A stretch of 64,000 bases of DNA from Tsukamurella spumae (GTDB lineage Bacteria > Actinomycetota > Actinomycetes > Mycobacteriales > Mycobacteriaceae). Of this stretch, positions 37,737 to 47,205 are shown piece after piece. Numbering within the stretch: the stretch's first letter is position 1; each line of letters starts with the position of its first letter. The DNA lies in the NCBI RefSeq assembly GCF_012396015.1, contig NZ_JAAXOQ010000025.1, positions 1-64,000 on the forward strand, in the 5' to 3' direction. Position numbers and translations under genes: made by a program. Below the pieces are notes generated by a model. The model did no database searches. It was not told the origin of the DNA and saw only the letters and a list, made by a program, of their open reading frames with translations.

Positions 37737-39967
37737 TGCTCCTGCACCTTCCTCTCCGCCGCGGTGGGGATGAGCCCCTTCGGCGCGAACAGCTTGCTGG
37801 GCACCGGTTCCTCCTCGGTGAGCGGGCGGCCGTTGCCGGACACGGTGCGGTAGATCGTCCAGGCCCCCATGATCACCACGATCAGCACCATGAGCGCGAA
37901 CACGATCGACAGGGTGCCCTGGATGAAGGTGTTGCGCACCACCGCGTCGATCGCCTCGGGTGTCTTCGCGGATCCGTACTTCTGCAGGCCGGCCTCGGCC
38001 GCGGCCTTGAAGTTGCTGTGCTGCTTCCAGTAGCCCACCGCAGGGTCGGCGCTGAAGATCTTCTGCCACGACGCCGTCATGGTGACGATCAGGTCCCAGA
38101 CGAGTGGGATGGCCGGTATCCAGACCCACTTGTAGTAGCCCTTCTTGACCACCACCACGACCACCACGGTCAGCGCCATCGCGGCGAGCAGCTGGTTGGC
38201 GATGCCGAAGAGGGGGAAGAGCGTGTTGATGCCGCCGAGCGGATCGGTGACGCCCATCAGCAGGATGCTGCCCCACGCCGCGACGACGAGCAGCGAAGCG
38301 ACCCATGCGCCCACCCGCCAGCTGGGATCCTTGAGCCGCTGGAACGGGCCGCCCAGGTTGCTCAGCGCGTCGGAGACCAGGAAGCGGGCGACGCGGGTGC
38401 CGGCATCGACGGTGGTGAGGATGAACAGCGCCTCGAACATGATCGCGAAGTGGTACCAGAAGGACTTCATCGACGATCCGCCGAACACCTGGTGCAGCAC
38501 CTCGGACATGCCGAGCGCCAGCGTCGGGGCACCGCCCGTGCGGGAGACGATGCTCTCCTCGCCGACGTCCTTGGCGGCCTGCGCGATCTGCTGCCCGGTG
38601 ATCGGATCACCGCTCAGGCCCAGCGAATTGACATAGGTGGCCGCGGTCTCGGCGGTGCCTCCGGTCTTCGCGAGCGGTGCGTTCATCGCGAAGTAGAAGT
38701 GCTGGTTGATGATCGACGCGGTGATCAGCGCCATGATGGCCACGAACGACTCGGTGAGCATGCCGCCGTAGCCGATCAGCCGCATCTGCCCCTCCTTCTC
38801 CAGCAGCTTCGGAGTGGTGCCGGAGCTCACCAGGGAGTGGAAGCCCGAGAGCGCGCCACAGGCGATGGTGATGAAGAGGAACGGGAACAGGGAGCCGGCG
38901 AAGACGGGGCCGTCGCCGCGGGTGGCGAAGTCGGAGACCGCCGGGGCCTCCATGAGCGGGCGGGCGATGATGATGCCCACGGCCAGCAGCGCGATGGTGC
39001 CGACCTTCATGAAGGTCGAGAGGTAGTCGCGCGGAGCCAGTAGCAGCCACACCGGCAGCACCGACGCCGCGAATCCGTAGATGATGATGGCCCAGCTGAG
39101 TTGGACGGGCGTCAGGGTGAACAGGTCCTTGCCCCAGCCGCTTTCGCCGACGTAGCGACCGCCGATCACCGCTGCCAGCAGCAGCACACAGCCGATCAGC
39201 GAGACCTCGGACACCCGGCCCGGTCGCAGGTAGCGCAGGTAGACACCCATGAACAGAGCGATCGGAATGGTCGCCGCGATGGAGAACACGCCCCACGGGC
39301 TGTGGCCCAGTGCCTGCACGACGACCAGCGCGAGGACCGCGATGAGGATCGTCATGATCGCGGCGATGCCGATGATCGCCGCGGCGCCGCCGACCGCGCC
39401 GAGCTCGTCGCGGATCATCTGGCCCAGTGACCGGCCACGGCGCCGGGTCGCGATCCACAGCACGAGGTAGTCCTGGACGCAGCCCGCGACCAGGGCGCCG
39501 ACGATGATCCAGATCGTGCCCGGCAGGTAGCCCATCTGCGCCGCGAGGACGGGGCCGACGAGCGGCCCGGCGCCGGCGATGGCGGCGAAGTGGTGACCGA
39601 ACAGGACCCTGCGGTCGGTCGGCATGTAATCCGTGCCGTTGTCGAGGATCTCCGCCGGGGTGGCGTGGTCGTCGCGCGGGCGCACGACCTTCAGCTCGAT
39701 GAGCCGCGCGTAGAAGCGGTAGCCCACGACATAGGTGCACACGGCCGCCAGCACGAACCACACCGCGTTGACGGTCTCGCCGCGGGCGAGGGCGATCATC
39801 GCCCAGGCCACGGCGCCGATGATCGCGATGACGCCGAAGATCACCTTGTGCTTCGTCGTGATCGGCGACCGGTCGATGATCGCCACGGGTGGCAGGGACG
39901 GGTCGGTCCGGACGTAGGTGATGTCGCCGTCCGTCTCCGTGTTCGACGGTGCGGTGGGAGCTGACAC
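37697..39967 (-). CDS. cstA: carbon starvation transporter CstA
   Basis: A 756-residue membrane protein with about 16 spans. CstA/BtsT proteins take up pyruvate, and older work links them to peptides, during carbon limitation. Family segments include HHFAAIAGAGPLVGPVLAAQMGY (here GHHFAAIAGAGPLVGP), LVVVQALGHSPWGVFSIAATIP and GGINTLFPLFGIANQLLAA. GTG 39967 is chosen because AGGAGGCAG lies just upstream on the minus strand (39977-39972 core). It diverges from ychF with 115 bases between and overlaps ybdD at its 3' end. Confidence 0.93.
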   Translation of the reverse strand: MSAPTAPSNTETDGDITYVRTDPSLPPVAIIDRSPITTKHKVIFGVIAIIGAVAWAMIALARGETVNAVWFVLAAVCTYVVGYRFYARLIELKVVRPRDDHATPAEILDNGTDYMPTDRRVLFGHHFAAIAGAGPLVGPVLAAQMGYLPGTIWIIVGALVAGCVQDYLVLWIATRRRGRSLGQMIRDELGAVGGAAAIIGIAAIMTILIAVLALVVVQALGHSPWGVFSIAATIPIALFMGVYLRYLRPGRVSEVSLIGCVLLLAAVIGGRYVGESGWGKDLFTLTPVQLSWAIIIYGFAASVLPVWLLLAPRDYLSTFMKVGTIALLAVGIIIARPLMEAPAVSDFATRGDGPVFAGSLFPFLFITIACGALSGFHSLVSSGTTPKLLEKEGQMRLIGYGGMLTESFVAIMALITASIINQHFYFAMNAPLAKTGGTAETAATYVNSLGLSGDPITGQQIAQAAKDVGEESIVSRTGGAPTLALGMSEVLHQVFGGSSMKSFWYHFAIMFEALFILTTVDAGTRVARFLVSDALSNLGGPFQRLKDPSWRVGAWVASLLVVAAWGSILLMGVTDPLGGINTLFPLFGIANQLLAAMALTVVVVVVVKKGYYKWVWIPAIPLVWDLIVTMTASWQKIFSADPAVGYWKQHSNFKAAAEAGLQKYGSAKTPEAIDAVVRNTFIQGTLSIVFALMVLIVVIMGAWTIYRTVSGNGRPLTEEEPVPSKLFAPKGLIPTAAERKVQEQWDELGVTRSSGH

Positions 39968-40068
39968 GCTGCCTCCTCGAAGGTCGGGAACCACGGTGGT
40001 GATTCGCAAGGGCCATCGTGTCACCCGCGGGGCTCGGGCGCGGGGGATTCGCGCCGGATCCGGACACG

Positions 40069-40074
40069 TAGAAT
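40069..40074 (+). promoter_or_regulatory. -10 box of ychF
   Basis: TAGAAT lies 8 bases before GTG 40083. Confidence 0.45.
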
Positions 40075-40082
40075 GAGGCCCC

Positions 40083-41156
<1,074 letters not shown>

Positions 41157-41212
41157 ATCTGCAGGTCAGGCCCGGTACGCGAGGCCCAGTCGGCGGGTCG
41201 CCGGGGCCTCGG

Positions 41213-41218
41213 TAGCAT
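41213..41218 (+). promoter_or_regulatory. -10 box of the SelT/SelW-like gene
   Basis: TAGCAT lies 8 bases before ATG 41227. Confidence 0.4.
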
Positions 41219-41226
41219 GGTCGGCC

Positions 41227-41517
41227 ATGGCGGACGTGGCGATCGAGTACTGCCCCCGATGCGGGTGGCTCCTGCGCGCAGCGTGGATGGCGCAGGAACT
41301 GCTGACGACCTTCGAGACCGACCTGCGTGAGGTGGCCCTGCGACCCGCCCCGAAGGGAACCTTCCGCATCACGGTGGACGGCACGCCGGTCTGGGACCGC
41401 GCGGTGGACGGCGGTTTTCCCGAGATCACGGTCCTCAAGCAGCGGGTACGAGACCGCGTCGCCCCGGGGCGCGACTTGGGCCACGCGGATCGTCGAGCGA
41501 CGGATACGAACCGATAA
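41227..41517 (+). CDS. SelT/SelW/SelH-family thioredoxin-fold protein
   Basis: A 96-residue Rdx-type protein. The redox motif YCPRCGW (Cys9 and Cys12) replaces the C-x-x-U of the animal selenoproteins, and the segment GTFRITVDGTPVWDRAVDGGFPEITVLKQRVRD shows the typical strand-helix end (cited here from GTFRITVDG and GGFPEITVLKQRVRD). A thiol-disulfide role in the cytosol is inferred. It is followed by the PhnA-like gene, which has its own -10 box inside the last codons of this gene. Confidence 0.85.
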   Translation: MADVAIEYCPRCGWLLRAAWMAQELLTTFETDLREVALRPAPKGTFRITVDGTPVWDRAVDGGFPEITVLKQRVRDRVAPGRDLGHADRRATDTNR

Positions 41518-41520
41518 ACT
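41515..41520 (+). promoter_or_regulatory. -10 box of the PhnA-like gene
   Basis: TAAACT overlaps the TAA stop of the previous gene and lies 7 bases before ATG 41528. Confidence 0.5.
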
Positions 41521-41527
41521 CCTCCGC

Positions 41528-41896
41528 ATGAGTGAGAACCTGCCCCCGTGTCCGGAATGCGCGGAGGCATACACGTACGAACAGGGCGCGCTGCTCGTCT
41601 GCCCGATGTGCGGGCACGAATGGTCGGCATCGGAGGCGGGCTCCTCGGACGCAGTGAGCGGCACCGGTGAGATCAAGGACGCGGTGGGCAACGTGCTCGC
41701 CGACGGCGACACGGTGTCGATCACGAAGACCGTGAAGGTCAAGGGCGGCGGCGGTGGCGTCATCAAGGTGGGAACCAAGGTGCGCGGCATCCGCCTCATC
41801 GACGACGGTGTCGGCGACCACGACATCGATGCCACCGTTCCTGGATTCGGCCGGATGCAGCTCAAGTCGAGTGTCGTCAAGAAGGTCGCGCCCTGA
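41528..41896 (+). CDS. PhnA/YjdM zinc-ribbon protein
   Basis: A 122-residue protein with an N-terminal zinc ribbon (Cys8, Cys11, Cys25 and Cys28) and the C-terminal PhnA domain (IKDAVGNVLADGDTVSITKTVKVKG, here in pieces, and GFGRMQLKSSVVKK). Despite the old alkylphosphonate name, no phosphonate genes are nearby and the family function is unclear. Start at ATG 41528; probably leaderless. Confidence 0.9.
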   Translation: MSENLPPCPECAEAYTYEQGALLVCPMCGHEWSASEAGSSDAVSGTGEIKDAVGNVLADGDTVSITKTVKVKGGGGGVIKVGTKVRGIRLIDDGVGDHDIDATVPGFGRMQLKSSVVKKVAP

Positions 41897-42065
41897 GGTG
41901 AGCCGCTCCGTCCGGCATCACGCCTGACGCGACACCGGTGGACCCACCTGTGGGCTCCGGTGGACGCCGGGAACATTCACGACCCTCGGTTGTTGAACTA
42001 CGCAACGAATCCTGACGATGTGCCGCCCGTGAGGGGGCACGCGACCCTGGAAGGGCTGTGTAGCA

Positions 42066-42503
42066 ATGACCTCTCTGTACACCGCGATGGGCGGCTCCGA
42101 TCGTATCCGGCTGGCGACGGAACTGTTCCTGCGCAAGGCGATGGAGGACGATCTTCTCGCCGACATGTTCGCGGGCAAGTTCGACCACGCCGAGCACATC
42201 GCCGCGTTCTTCAGCGCCACGTTCGGTGGCCCGCAGGACTACGTCCGCGAGCGCGGCGGGCTGGCCGATGTGCTGGCACGCCATGTCGGCCTGAACATCA
42301 CCGAGGAGCAGCGCCTGCGTTGGAAGGCGTACATGATCGAATCCGCCCGGGAGGCGAAGATTCCGGAGGAGGCGGTGGCGGTGTTCGCCGGCTACCTCGA
42401 GGGCCCGAGCCGCAATACGGCGGCGATCTCGAACCTGCCTGCGGCGGAGGCGTACGCGCGTCTCGGCCGGGATCCGCAGGGCCGTACCTCGGCGCCGGTC
42501 TGA
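42066..42503 (+). CDS. truncated hemoglobin-like protein
   Basis: A 145-residue 2-on-2 globin-like protein. It shows the group II-style start YTAMGGSDRIRLATELF, a FFSATFGGPQDYVRERG segment and the proximal histidine in LARHVGL (His73). Truncated globins bind O2 or NO and help with NO detoxification or redox sensing. The match to the standard groups is looser than usual, so the heme claim needs care. ATG 42066 follows GGAAGG at 11 bases. Its stop codon abuts that of the convergent marR gene. Confidence 0.72.
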   Translation: MTSLYTAMGGSDRIRLATELFLRKAMEDDLLADMFAGKFDHAEHIAAFFSATFGGPQDYVRERGGLADVLARHVGLNITEEQRLRWKAYMIESAREAKIPEEAVAVFAGYLEGPSRNTAAISNLPAAEAYARLGRDPQGRTSAPV

Positions 42504-42917
42504 TCAGAGCTTGCTCAGCAGATCGCGCAAGGTCTGCTTCTGCGCGGGGGTCAGCCCGGCGGCGAACGGCGCCTGGGCGGCCACTGCCGCGGTGATGTTC
42601 TCCCGTAGCGCGGAGCCCTCCGCGGTGAGTTCGAGCATCTTGATCCGTCGGTCGGTTCCGGGGGAGCGCACCGCCAGACCGCGCGTCTCGAGCTCGTCCG
42701 CGATGCCGGTCACGTGCGAGGGATCGCACGACAGCTCCGACGCGACGGTGCGCATGGACTTGGACTGGTCCAGCAGGAACAGTGCGCGGGCCACATGCGC
42801 GGGTAGCCCGAAGGGCTTGACGGCCTCTGCGAAGTCGGCCCGCGCCCGCTCGGCGACCCCAACGATCATCCCAGCTAGATCCTGCGATTCGAGGACCTCC
42901 GATGTGTTGTCAGCCAT
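42504..42917 (-). CDS. MarR-family transcriptional regulator
   Basis: A 137-residue winged-helix repressor: dimer helices at both ends and the HTH/wing segment MRTVASELSCDPSHVTGIADELETRGL (seen as SELSCDPSHVTGIADEL) with RSPGTDRRIKMLELT. ATG 42917 lies 6 bases after a strong minus-strand TATTAT -10 box. It is divergent from two NmrA-type genes, which are its likely targets together with its own promoter. The ligand is unknown. Confidence 0.9.
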   Translation of the reverse strand: MADNTSEVLESQDLAGMIVGVAERARADFAEAVKPFGLPAHVARALFLLDQSKSMRTVASELSCDPSHVTGIADELETRGLAVRSPGTDRRIKMLELTAEGSALRENITAAVAAQAPFAAGLTPAQKQTLRDLLSKL

Positions 42918-42923
42918 GAGGAA

Positions 42924-42955
42924 ATAATACCTGACTCCACAATGGTTGACTAGTC
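42924..42955. promoter_or_regulatory. marR promoter and candidate operator
   Basis: TATTAT (minus, 42929-42924) is a consensus -10 for marR. The palindrome GACTAGTC (42948-42955) covers the expected -35 area and lies between marR and the divergent NmrA gene, so one bound MarR dimer could control both. Confidence 0.5.
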
Positions 42956-42999
42956 CAGTATCGTCGAAGGCGTTCACGAGACGTCGAAGGAGAGAAACG

Positions 43000-43863
43000 A
43001 TGAGGACCAAGACCATCGCAGTGATCGGTGCCACCGGGCAGCAGGGCGGTGCCGTCGTCGACGCGCTGCTCGAGCGCGGCACCGTGGCCGTCCGGGCGCT
43101 CGTCCGCGACCCCCTGAGCGAGAAGGCGAAGGCGCTCGCATCCAGGGGTGTGGAGCTGGTGACCGGTGATCTGACCGAGTCGGCGACCATCGATGCCGTT
43201 CTCGAGGGCGCCGACGCGGCCTTCGCGATGACGACGCCGAGCTTCACCGAGGGCGCCGGGATCGAGATCGTGACCGGCAAGGCCATCGCCGATGCGGCGC
43301 AGCGCACCGGCCTGCCGCACCTGGTGTACAGCTCTGTGGGCGGTGCGGAGCGCAGTACGGGAATCGAGCACTTCGAAAGCAAGCGTCGCGTCGAGGAGTA
43401 CATCGAATCCCTCGGTCTGCACGCCACTTTCGTGCGACCGGTGTACTTCATGGAGAACCTGTTGGCCATGGGGGTCAGCGTCGAGGACGGCACGGTCGTC
43501 GTGCGCCAGCCGCTGCCCGATGGCATCCCGCTGCAGATGGTGTCGGTGCGCGACATCGGCCGCGTAGCGGCATCGATCCTGCTGGACGGCACAGCCTTCG
43601 AGGGGAAGAGCATCGAGATCGCGGGCGATGAGCTGACCGGAACGCAGATCGCGGCGGCCTTCGGTGCCGCCGCCGGGCTCGCGTCGCGGTACGAGGCACT
43701 GCCGCTCGCAGCGGTCGCCGAGATGGGCGATACCGCAGTGATGTTCGACTGGTTCGCGAAACTGCCGGCCTATCGAGCGGACTTCGCCGGCACCCGCGAG
43801 CTCTCGCCGGGGACGCTGGACCTCGCGCAGTGGATCAAGGCCGTCGGCTGGAGCGTGGCGTGA
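43000..43863 (+). CDS. NmrA-like NAD(P)-binding protein 1
   Basis: A 287-residue atypical SDR with the NmrA/quinone-oxidoreductase opening VIGATGQQGGAVVDALL, a GDLTE turn and VYSSVGGAERSTGIEHFESKRRVEEYI. Family members are redox sensors or NADPH:quinone and aldehyde reductases. ATG 43000 has GAAGGAGA upstream. It is divergent from marR and overlaps the next gene (TGATG). A role in an electrophile or quinone stress response under MarR is inference. Confidence 0.85.
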   Translation: MRTKTIAVIGATGQQGGAVVDALLERGTVAVRALVRDPLSEKAKALASRGVELVTGDLTESATIDAVLEGADAAFAMTTPSFTEGAGIEIVTGKAIADAAQRTGLPHLVYSSVGGAERSTGIEHFESKRRVEEYIESLGLHATFVRPVYFMENLLAMGVSVEDGTVVVRQPLPDGIPLQMVSVRDIGRVAASILLDGTAFEGKSIEIAGDELTGTQIAAAFGAAAGLASRYEALPLAAVAEMGDTAVMFDWFAKLPAYRADFAGTRELSPGTLDLAQWIKAVGWSVA

Positions 43864-44771
43864 TGGCATCGACGAAGACCGTCGCCCTCGTCGGCGCCAC
43901 GGGGCATCTCGGCGGACTGATCGCCGCAGAGCTGCTCGCCGATCCTACTGTGCACCTCCGGATCCTGGTCAGGGCCGACAGTCGCGCGAAAGCCGCAGGG
44001 CTCGAGGAGCGGGGCGCCGAGGTCGTGGTCGGTGACCTCACCGATGAAGCGGCGCTGCACGCCCTGGTTCAGGGTGCGACCACGGTGATCTCCGCGGTCC
44101 AGGGCGGGCCGGACGTCGTCATCGACGGGCAGCGCCGGCTGTTGGCCGCGGCGCGCGCCGAGGGGGTGCGCCGGTTCATTCCGTCGACCTTCTCGGCCGA
44201 CCTGTTCACGGTGCCCGAGGGTGCGATCCTGACCGGAGACATGCGCCGCCAGTTCGCCCGGATCGCCGATGAGGAACGCGGCGATGTGGAGGTGGTTCAT
44301 ATCCTGATCGGCGGATTCCTTGACCGTACAGTGCTGTTCGGCTTCATCCGGGTGATCGACCCGCAGACCAAGACCGCGTACGTCTGGGGCGACGGGCGCT
44401 TTCCGATGGACTGGACCACGTACGCCGACACCGCCCGGTACACCGCCGCCGTGGCCGTCGACGACGAGCCGGTGGGCCCGGTCTTCGCCGCCGCCGGCGA
44501 TACGCTCGACTTCCAGGGCATCGTTGCGGCGTACGAGAAGGGCAGCGGCAGTCCCGTCACCGTCGAACGCCTCGGCTCGCTCGAGGATCTCGATGCGCGG
44601 ATCGACGAGCTCCGCTCCGTTCCCGGTGCGAGCATGTTCACCTACCTGCCGCTGATGTACTACCGCGCCCAGATGCGGGGGCAGGGCCGCCTCGACCCGC
44701 TGATGAACGACCGCTACCCGCAGATCCGGCCGACGACGATCGAGGAGTACGTCCGCTCCGAGGGGCTCTGA
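43863..44771 (+). CDS. NmrA/isoflavone-reductase-like protein 2
   Basis: A 302-residue NAD(P)-binding protein beginning VALVGATGHLGGLIAAELL, with GDLTDEAAL, VRRFIPSTFSADLF and DTARYTAAVAVDD segments that resemble isoflavone reductase/PCBER-type enzymes of the NmrA family. It is a diverged second member of the pair, coupled to the first by a one-base TGATG overlap. Substrate unknown. Confidence 0.82.
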   Translation: MASTKTVALVGATGHLGGLIAAELLADPTVHLRILVRADSRAKAAGLEERGAEVVVGDLTDEAALHALVQGATTVISAVQGGPDVVIDGQRRLLAAARAEGVRRFIPSTFSADLFTVPEGAILTGDMRRQFARIADEERGDVEVVHILIGGFLDRTVLFGFIRVIDPQTKTAYVWGDGRFPMDWTTYADTARYTAAVAVDDEPVGPVFAAAGDTLDFQGIVAAYEKGSGSPVTVERLGSLEDLDARIDELRSVPGASMFTYLPLMYYRAQMRGQGRLDPLMNDRYPQIRPTTIEEYVRSEGL

Positions 44772-44791
44772 ATCGCGTTCTTGATACGCGA

Positions 44792-44839
44792 GGTGCGGAT
44801 CTGCAGCAGCATGGAGGCATGTCTCCGCAGATCCGCACC
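44792..44839. repeat. 13-bp perfect inverted repeat
   Basis: GGTGCGGATCTGC (44792-44804) and GCAGATCCGCACC (44827-44839) are perfect complements around a 22-base spacer. It lies in the 166-base gap after the NmrA pair and before the PucR gene, and could terminate the first or be an operator of the second. Confidence 0.6.
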
Positions 44840-44937
44840 GCGCTCGAACCCCGCGCCCCGCGCCCAGCAGGTAGGGAAGGCCGCATCGCGCCGATGCTCG
44901 GCTACCGGCGGAAGTCCTAGGAACTGGGTCGAACCCC

Positions 44938-46233
44938 ATGTCTCACTGGACCTCGCGACTCGATCCGTCCGGCACTGCGCCCGCGCTTCCGCGCGGATCG
45001 GCGGTCCTGGACGCGGAGGCGGGCCTGGTCGCCGGGGCCGTGGGCGACGGTGCCGTCGCCTGGTCGACCGAGGTCGGGTGGCGGATCGCGGATCGGATCG
45101 GGCAGACGCTGCCGCGGGTCGGTGCGGCGCCGGGGCTCCTGGACGTGTTGAGGTCGTCCGCGACCACCACGACCTTGCGCTCGGTGCGCCTGGTCGCGGG
45201 GGTCGCAGGTACAGGAGAACTGGACGAAACGGACCTCACCACCGCCGATCAGATCGAGACGGTCCGCGAATTCGCCCGGATCGGCGTCGATCGCAGCGAC
45301 ACCCTGCGTGCGATCCGGGTGGGGTACGCCGTCCTCGCGTCCGCCCTGCTGGACGGCGCCTCGACGCTCGCCCCGGATCCGCGCACGGAGCTGCGCCGCA
45401 TCTCCGTCCTGCTGTTCGAGCAGATCGACGATTTCACGCGCAACGCCGAGGCGGCGTTCCTGCAGGAGCGGGACCTGTGGGCACGGTCGTCGGCGGCACG
45501 ACGATTCGAGTTGCTGCGAAGGATGATCGACGGCGAGGTGGTGGATGCGTCCTGGGCACAGGACGTGCTCGGCTACCGGTTCGCCGGGCCCCATCTCGCG
45601 ATGATCTTCTCCGCGGCCACGGATCACACCCGATCCACCCAGCACTGGGAGCGCCAGTCCCGGGCGATCGCAGCCGCATGGGGCGACCCCGGCGCTGCGC
45701 TGACCGTGCCCTCGGGCTCGCGGACGGTGTGGGCGTGGGTCACCCTCCGGGGCCCCGCGGCGCCGGGCTCGGGCCCGCCGGAACCGCCGGACCCGGGCGT
45801 CACGGTCACCGTCGGGCAACCGGCCGCGGGGCTCGAGGGCTTCATCGCCGGCCACCGGGATGCCCTTGCGGCGCACCGCGTGCTGCAGCTGCGGGACGCC
45901 CGCTCCGACCTGCCGTGCGTCGTGCCGCACGCGGACGTCGATCTGCTCGAGCTGCTGCTCGCCGATCCGGCCGCCGCGCGCCGGTACGCTGCACGACACC
46001 TGGGGGCGTTGGGCGTCGATGGTCCGCGGATGACCGAGTTGAGGGGCACGTTGGCCCGGTATCTCGATGCCGACCGCAGCGTCGCGGAGGTGGCGGCGGC
46101 GGAGAACATCTCACGGAACACGGTCAGCTATCGCGTGAATCAGGCGTTGGAGGCCGCCGGACACGTGCGCGGTACGCCGAGTACGGCCCTGCGTGTGGCG
46201 CTGATCATCCGCGATTGGCTCGGCCCCGCGTGA
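44938..46233 (+). CDS. PucR-family transcriptional regulator
   Basis: A 431-residue regulator: an N-terminal sensory helical region, a central GGDEF-like region and the C-terminal PucR helix-turn-helix (LRGTLARYLDADRSVAEVAAA, then ENISRNTVSYRVNQALEAA, given here in pieces). PucR-type regulators often activate catabolic genes (purines, aromatic compounds). It converges on the metallohydrolase-monooxygenase pair with a 2-base gap, which makes these genes likely targets. Confidence 0.85.
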   Translation: MSHWTSRLDPSGTAPALPRGSAVLDAEAGLVAGAVGDGAVAWSTEVGWRIADRIGQTLPRVGAAPGLLDVLRSSATTTTLRSVRLVAGVAGTGELDETDLTTADQIETVREFARIGVDRSDTLRAIRVGYAVLASALLDGASTLAPDPRTELRRISVLLFEQIDDFTRNAEAAFLQERDLWARSSAARRFELLRRMIDGEVVDASWAQDVLGYRFAGPHLAMIFSAATDHTRSTQHWERQSRAIAAAWGDPGAALTVPSGSRTVWAWVTLRGPAAPGSGPPEPPDPGVTVTVGQPAAGLEGFIAGHRDALAAHRVLQLRDARSDLPCVVPHADVDLLELLLADPAAARRYAARHLGALGVDGPRMTELRGTLARYLDADRSVAEVAAAENISRNTVSYRVNQALEAAGHVRGTPSTALRVALIIRDWLGPA

Positions 46234-46235
46234 GT

Positions 46236-47150
46236 CTAGGCGCCGGTCAGCACCTCGGTGGCGACCGGCTCCCACCGCACCTCACCTGCGGAATCCCGCA
46301 GCACGCGCCCGAAGGGCTGATCGCCGAAGTGTGTGCCGAAGGCGTACGTGTCCGGTTCCAGCAGTTCCTCGAGCAGACGGTGCCGCGCCCCGAGCACGGC
46401 ATCCACGTCGCTGTCCGGGGCGGAGCCCCACTCGGGATGGCTCAGCTGCAGCGGAGCGTGGAAGGCGTCGCCGAAGGCGATCAGCCGGCGGCCGCCGGAG
46501 GTCTCGATCACGTACGAGGCGTGCCCCGGCGTGTGTCCGGGCGTGACGATCGCACTGATCCGTCCGGCGAACCGCTGACCGTCGCGGACCCGCTGCACCT
46601 TCGGGTGGTGCAGCAGCGGGTCCACGGCGCCCGACGGGTCGGGCATGTCCACCGGCATCAGGCCCTGGGTGATCGGCTCCCATTCCTGTTGTGACAGAAC
46701 GTAGGTGGCGTTCGGGAAGAACGGAGTGCGAACCCCGTCGCCGGTGTCGATGAACGCCCACCCGACATGGTCGATGTGGATGTGGGTCAGCAGGAAGTGG
46801 TCGACGTCCGAGGGCTCGACCGCCAGCCTGGCGAGGTTGGGCGGGAAGGCGCCTCCCTCCAAGGGGCCGTACGGCGAGGTGACGCGCGGCATGGGACCGA
46901 GCCCGGCGTCGATCACCACCCGCCTGTCGTCGTAGGTGACGAGCAGGCCCCCGGCCGTCATCGCCACGCTGCCGTCGGCGTCGATGCTCTCGGGGTGGGC
47001 GGCCCAGTAGTCCTGCGGCACGCTCGGGAGGAACTTCGCGGCCGCGAGCGCCATCGGGCCGTCCACGACGTAGGTGAAGGTCACGTCGTCCACGTGGAGC
47101 CGCCGCATGGCGGACTGGTCGCTGAGTCGTCCTATGGTTTCCGTGGTCAT
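46236..47150 (-). CDS. metallo-beta-lactamase-fold hydrolase
   Basis: A 304-residue MBL-fold protein with the zinc motif HIHIDH (123-128), a second site TPGHTPGH, GDAFHAP and a late THFGDQPFG. The layout resembles AHL lactonase-type or ring-opening lactonases. ATG 47150 has AGGAGAGC upstream. It follows the flavin monooxygenase gene on the same strand 55 bases later, so lactone or ester hydrolysis after ring oxidation is a reasonable guess, not a finding. Confidence 0.85.
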   Translation of the reverse strand: MTTETIGRLSDQSAMRRLHVDDVTFTYVVDGPMALAAAKFLPSVPQDYWAAHPESIDADGSVAMTAGGLLVTYDDRRVVIDAGLGPMPRVTSPYGPLEGGAFPPNLARLAVEPSDVDHFLLTHIHIDHVGWAFIDTGDGVRTPFFPNATYVLSQQEWEPITQGLMPVDMPDPSGAVDPLLHHPKVQRVRDGQRFAGRISAIVTPGHTPGHASYVIETSGGRRLIAFGDAFHAPLQLSHPEWGSAPDSDVDAVLGARHRLLEELLEPDTYAFGTHFGDQPFGRVLRDSAGEVRWEPVATEVLTGA

Positions 47151-47205
47151 GCGCTCTCCTCGTCTCGGTGAATCCGGCTGTTCATTCATCCTCCACCTCG
47201 CGGTA

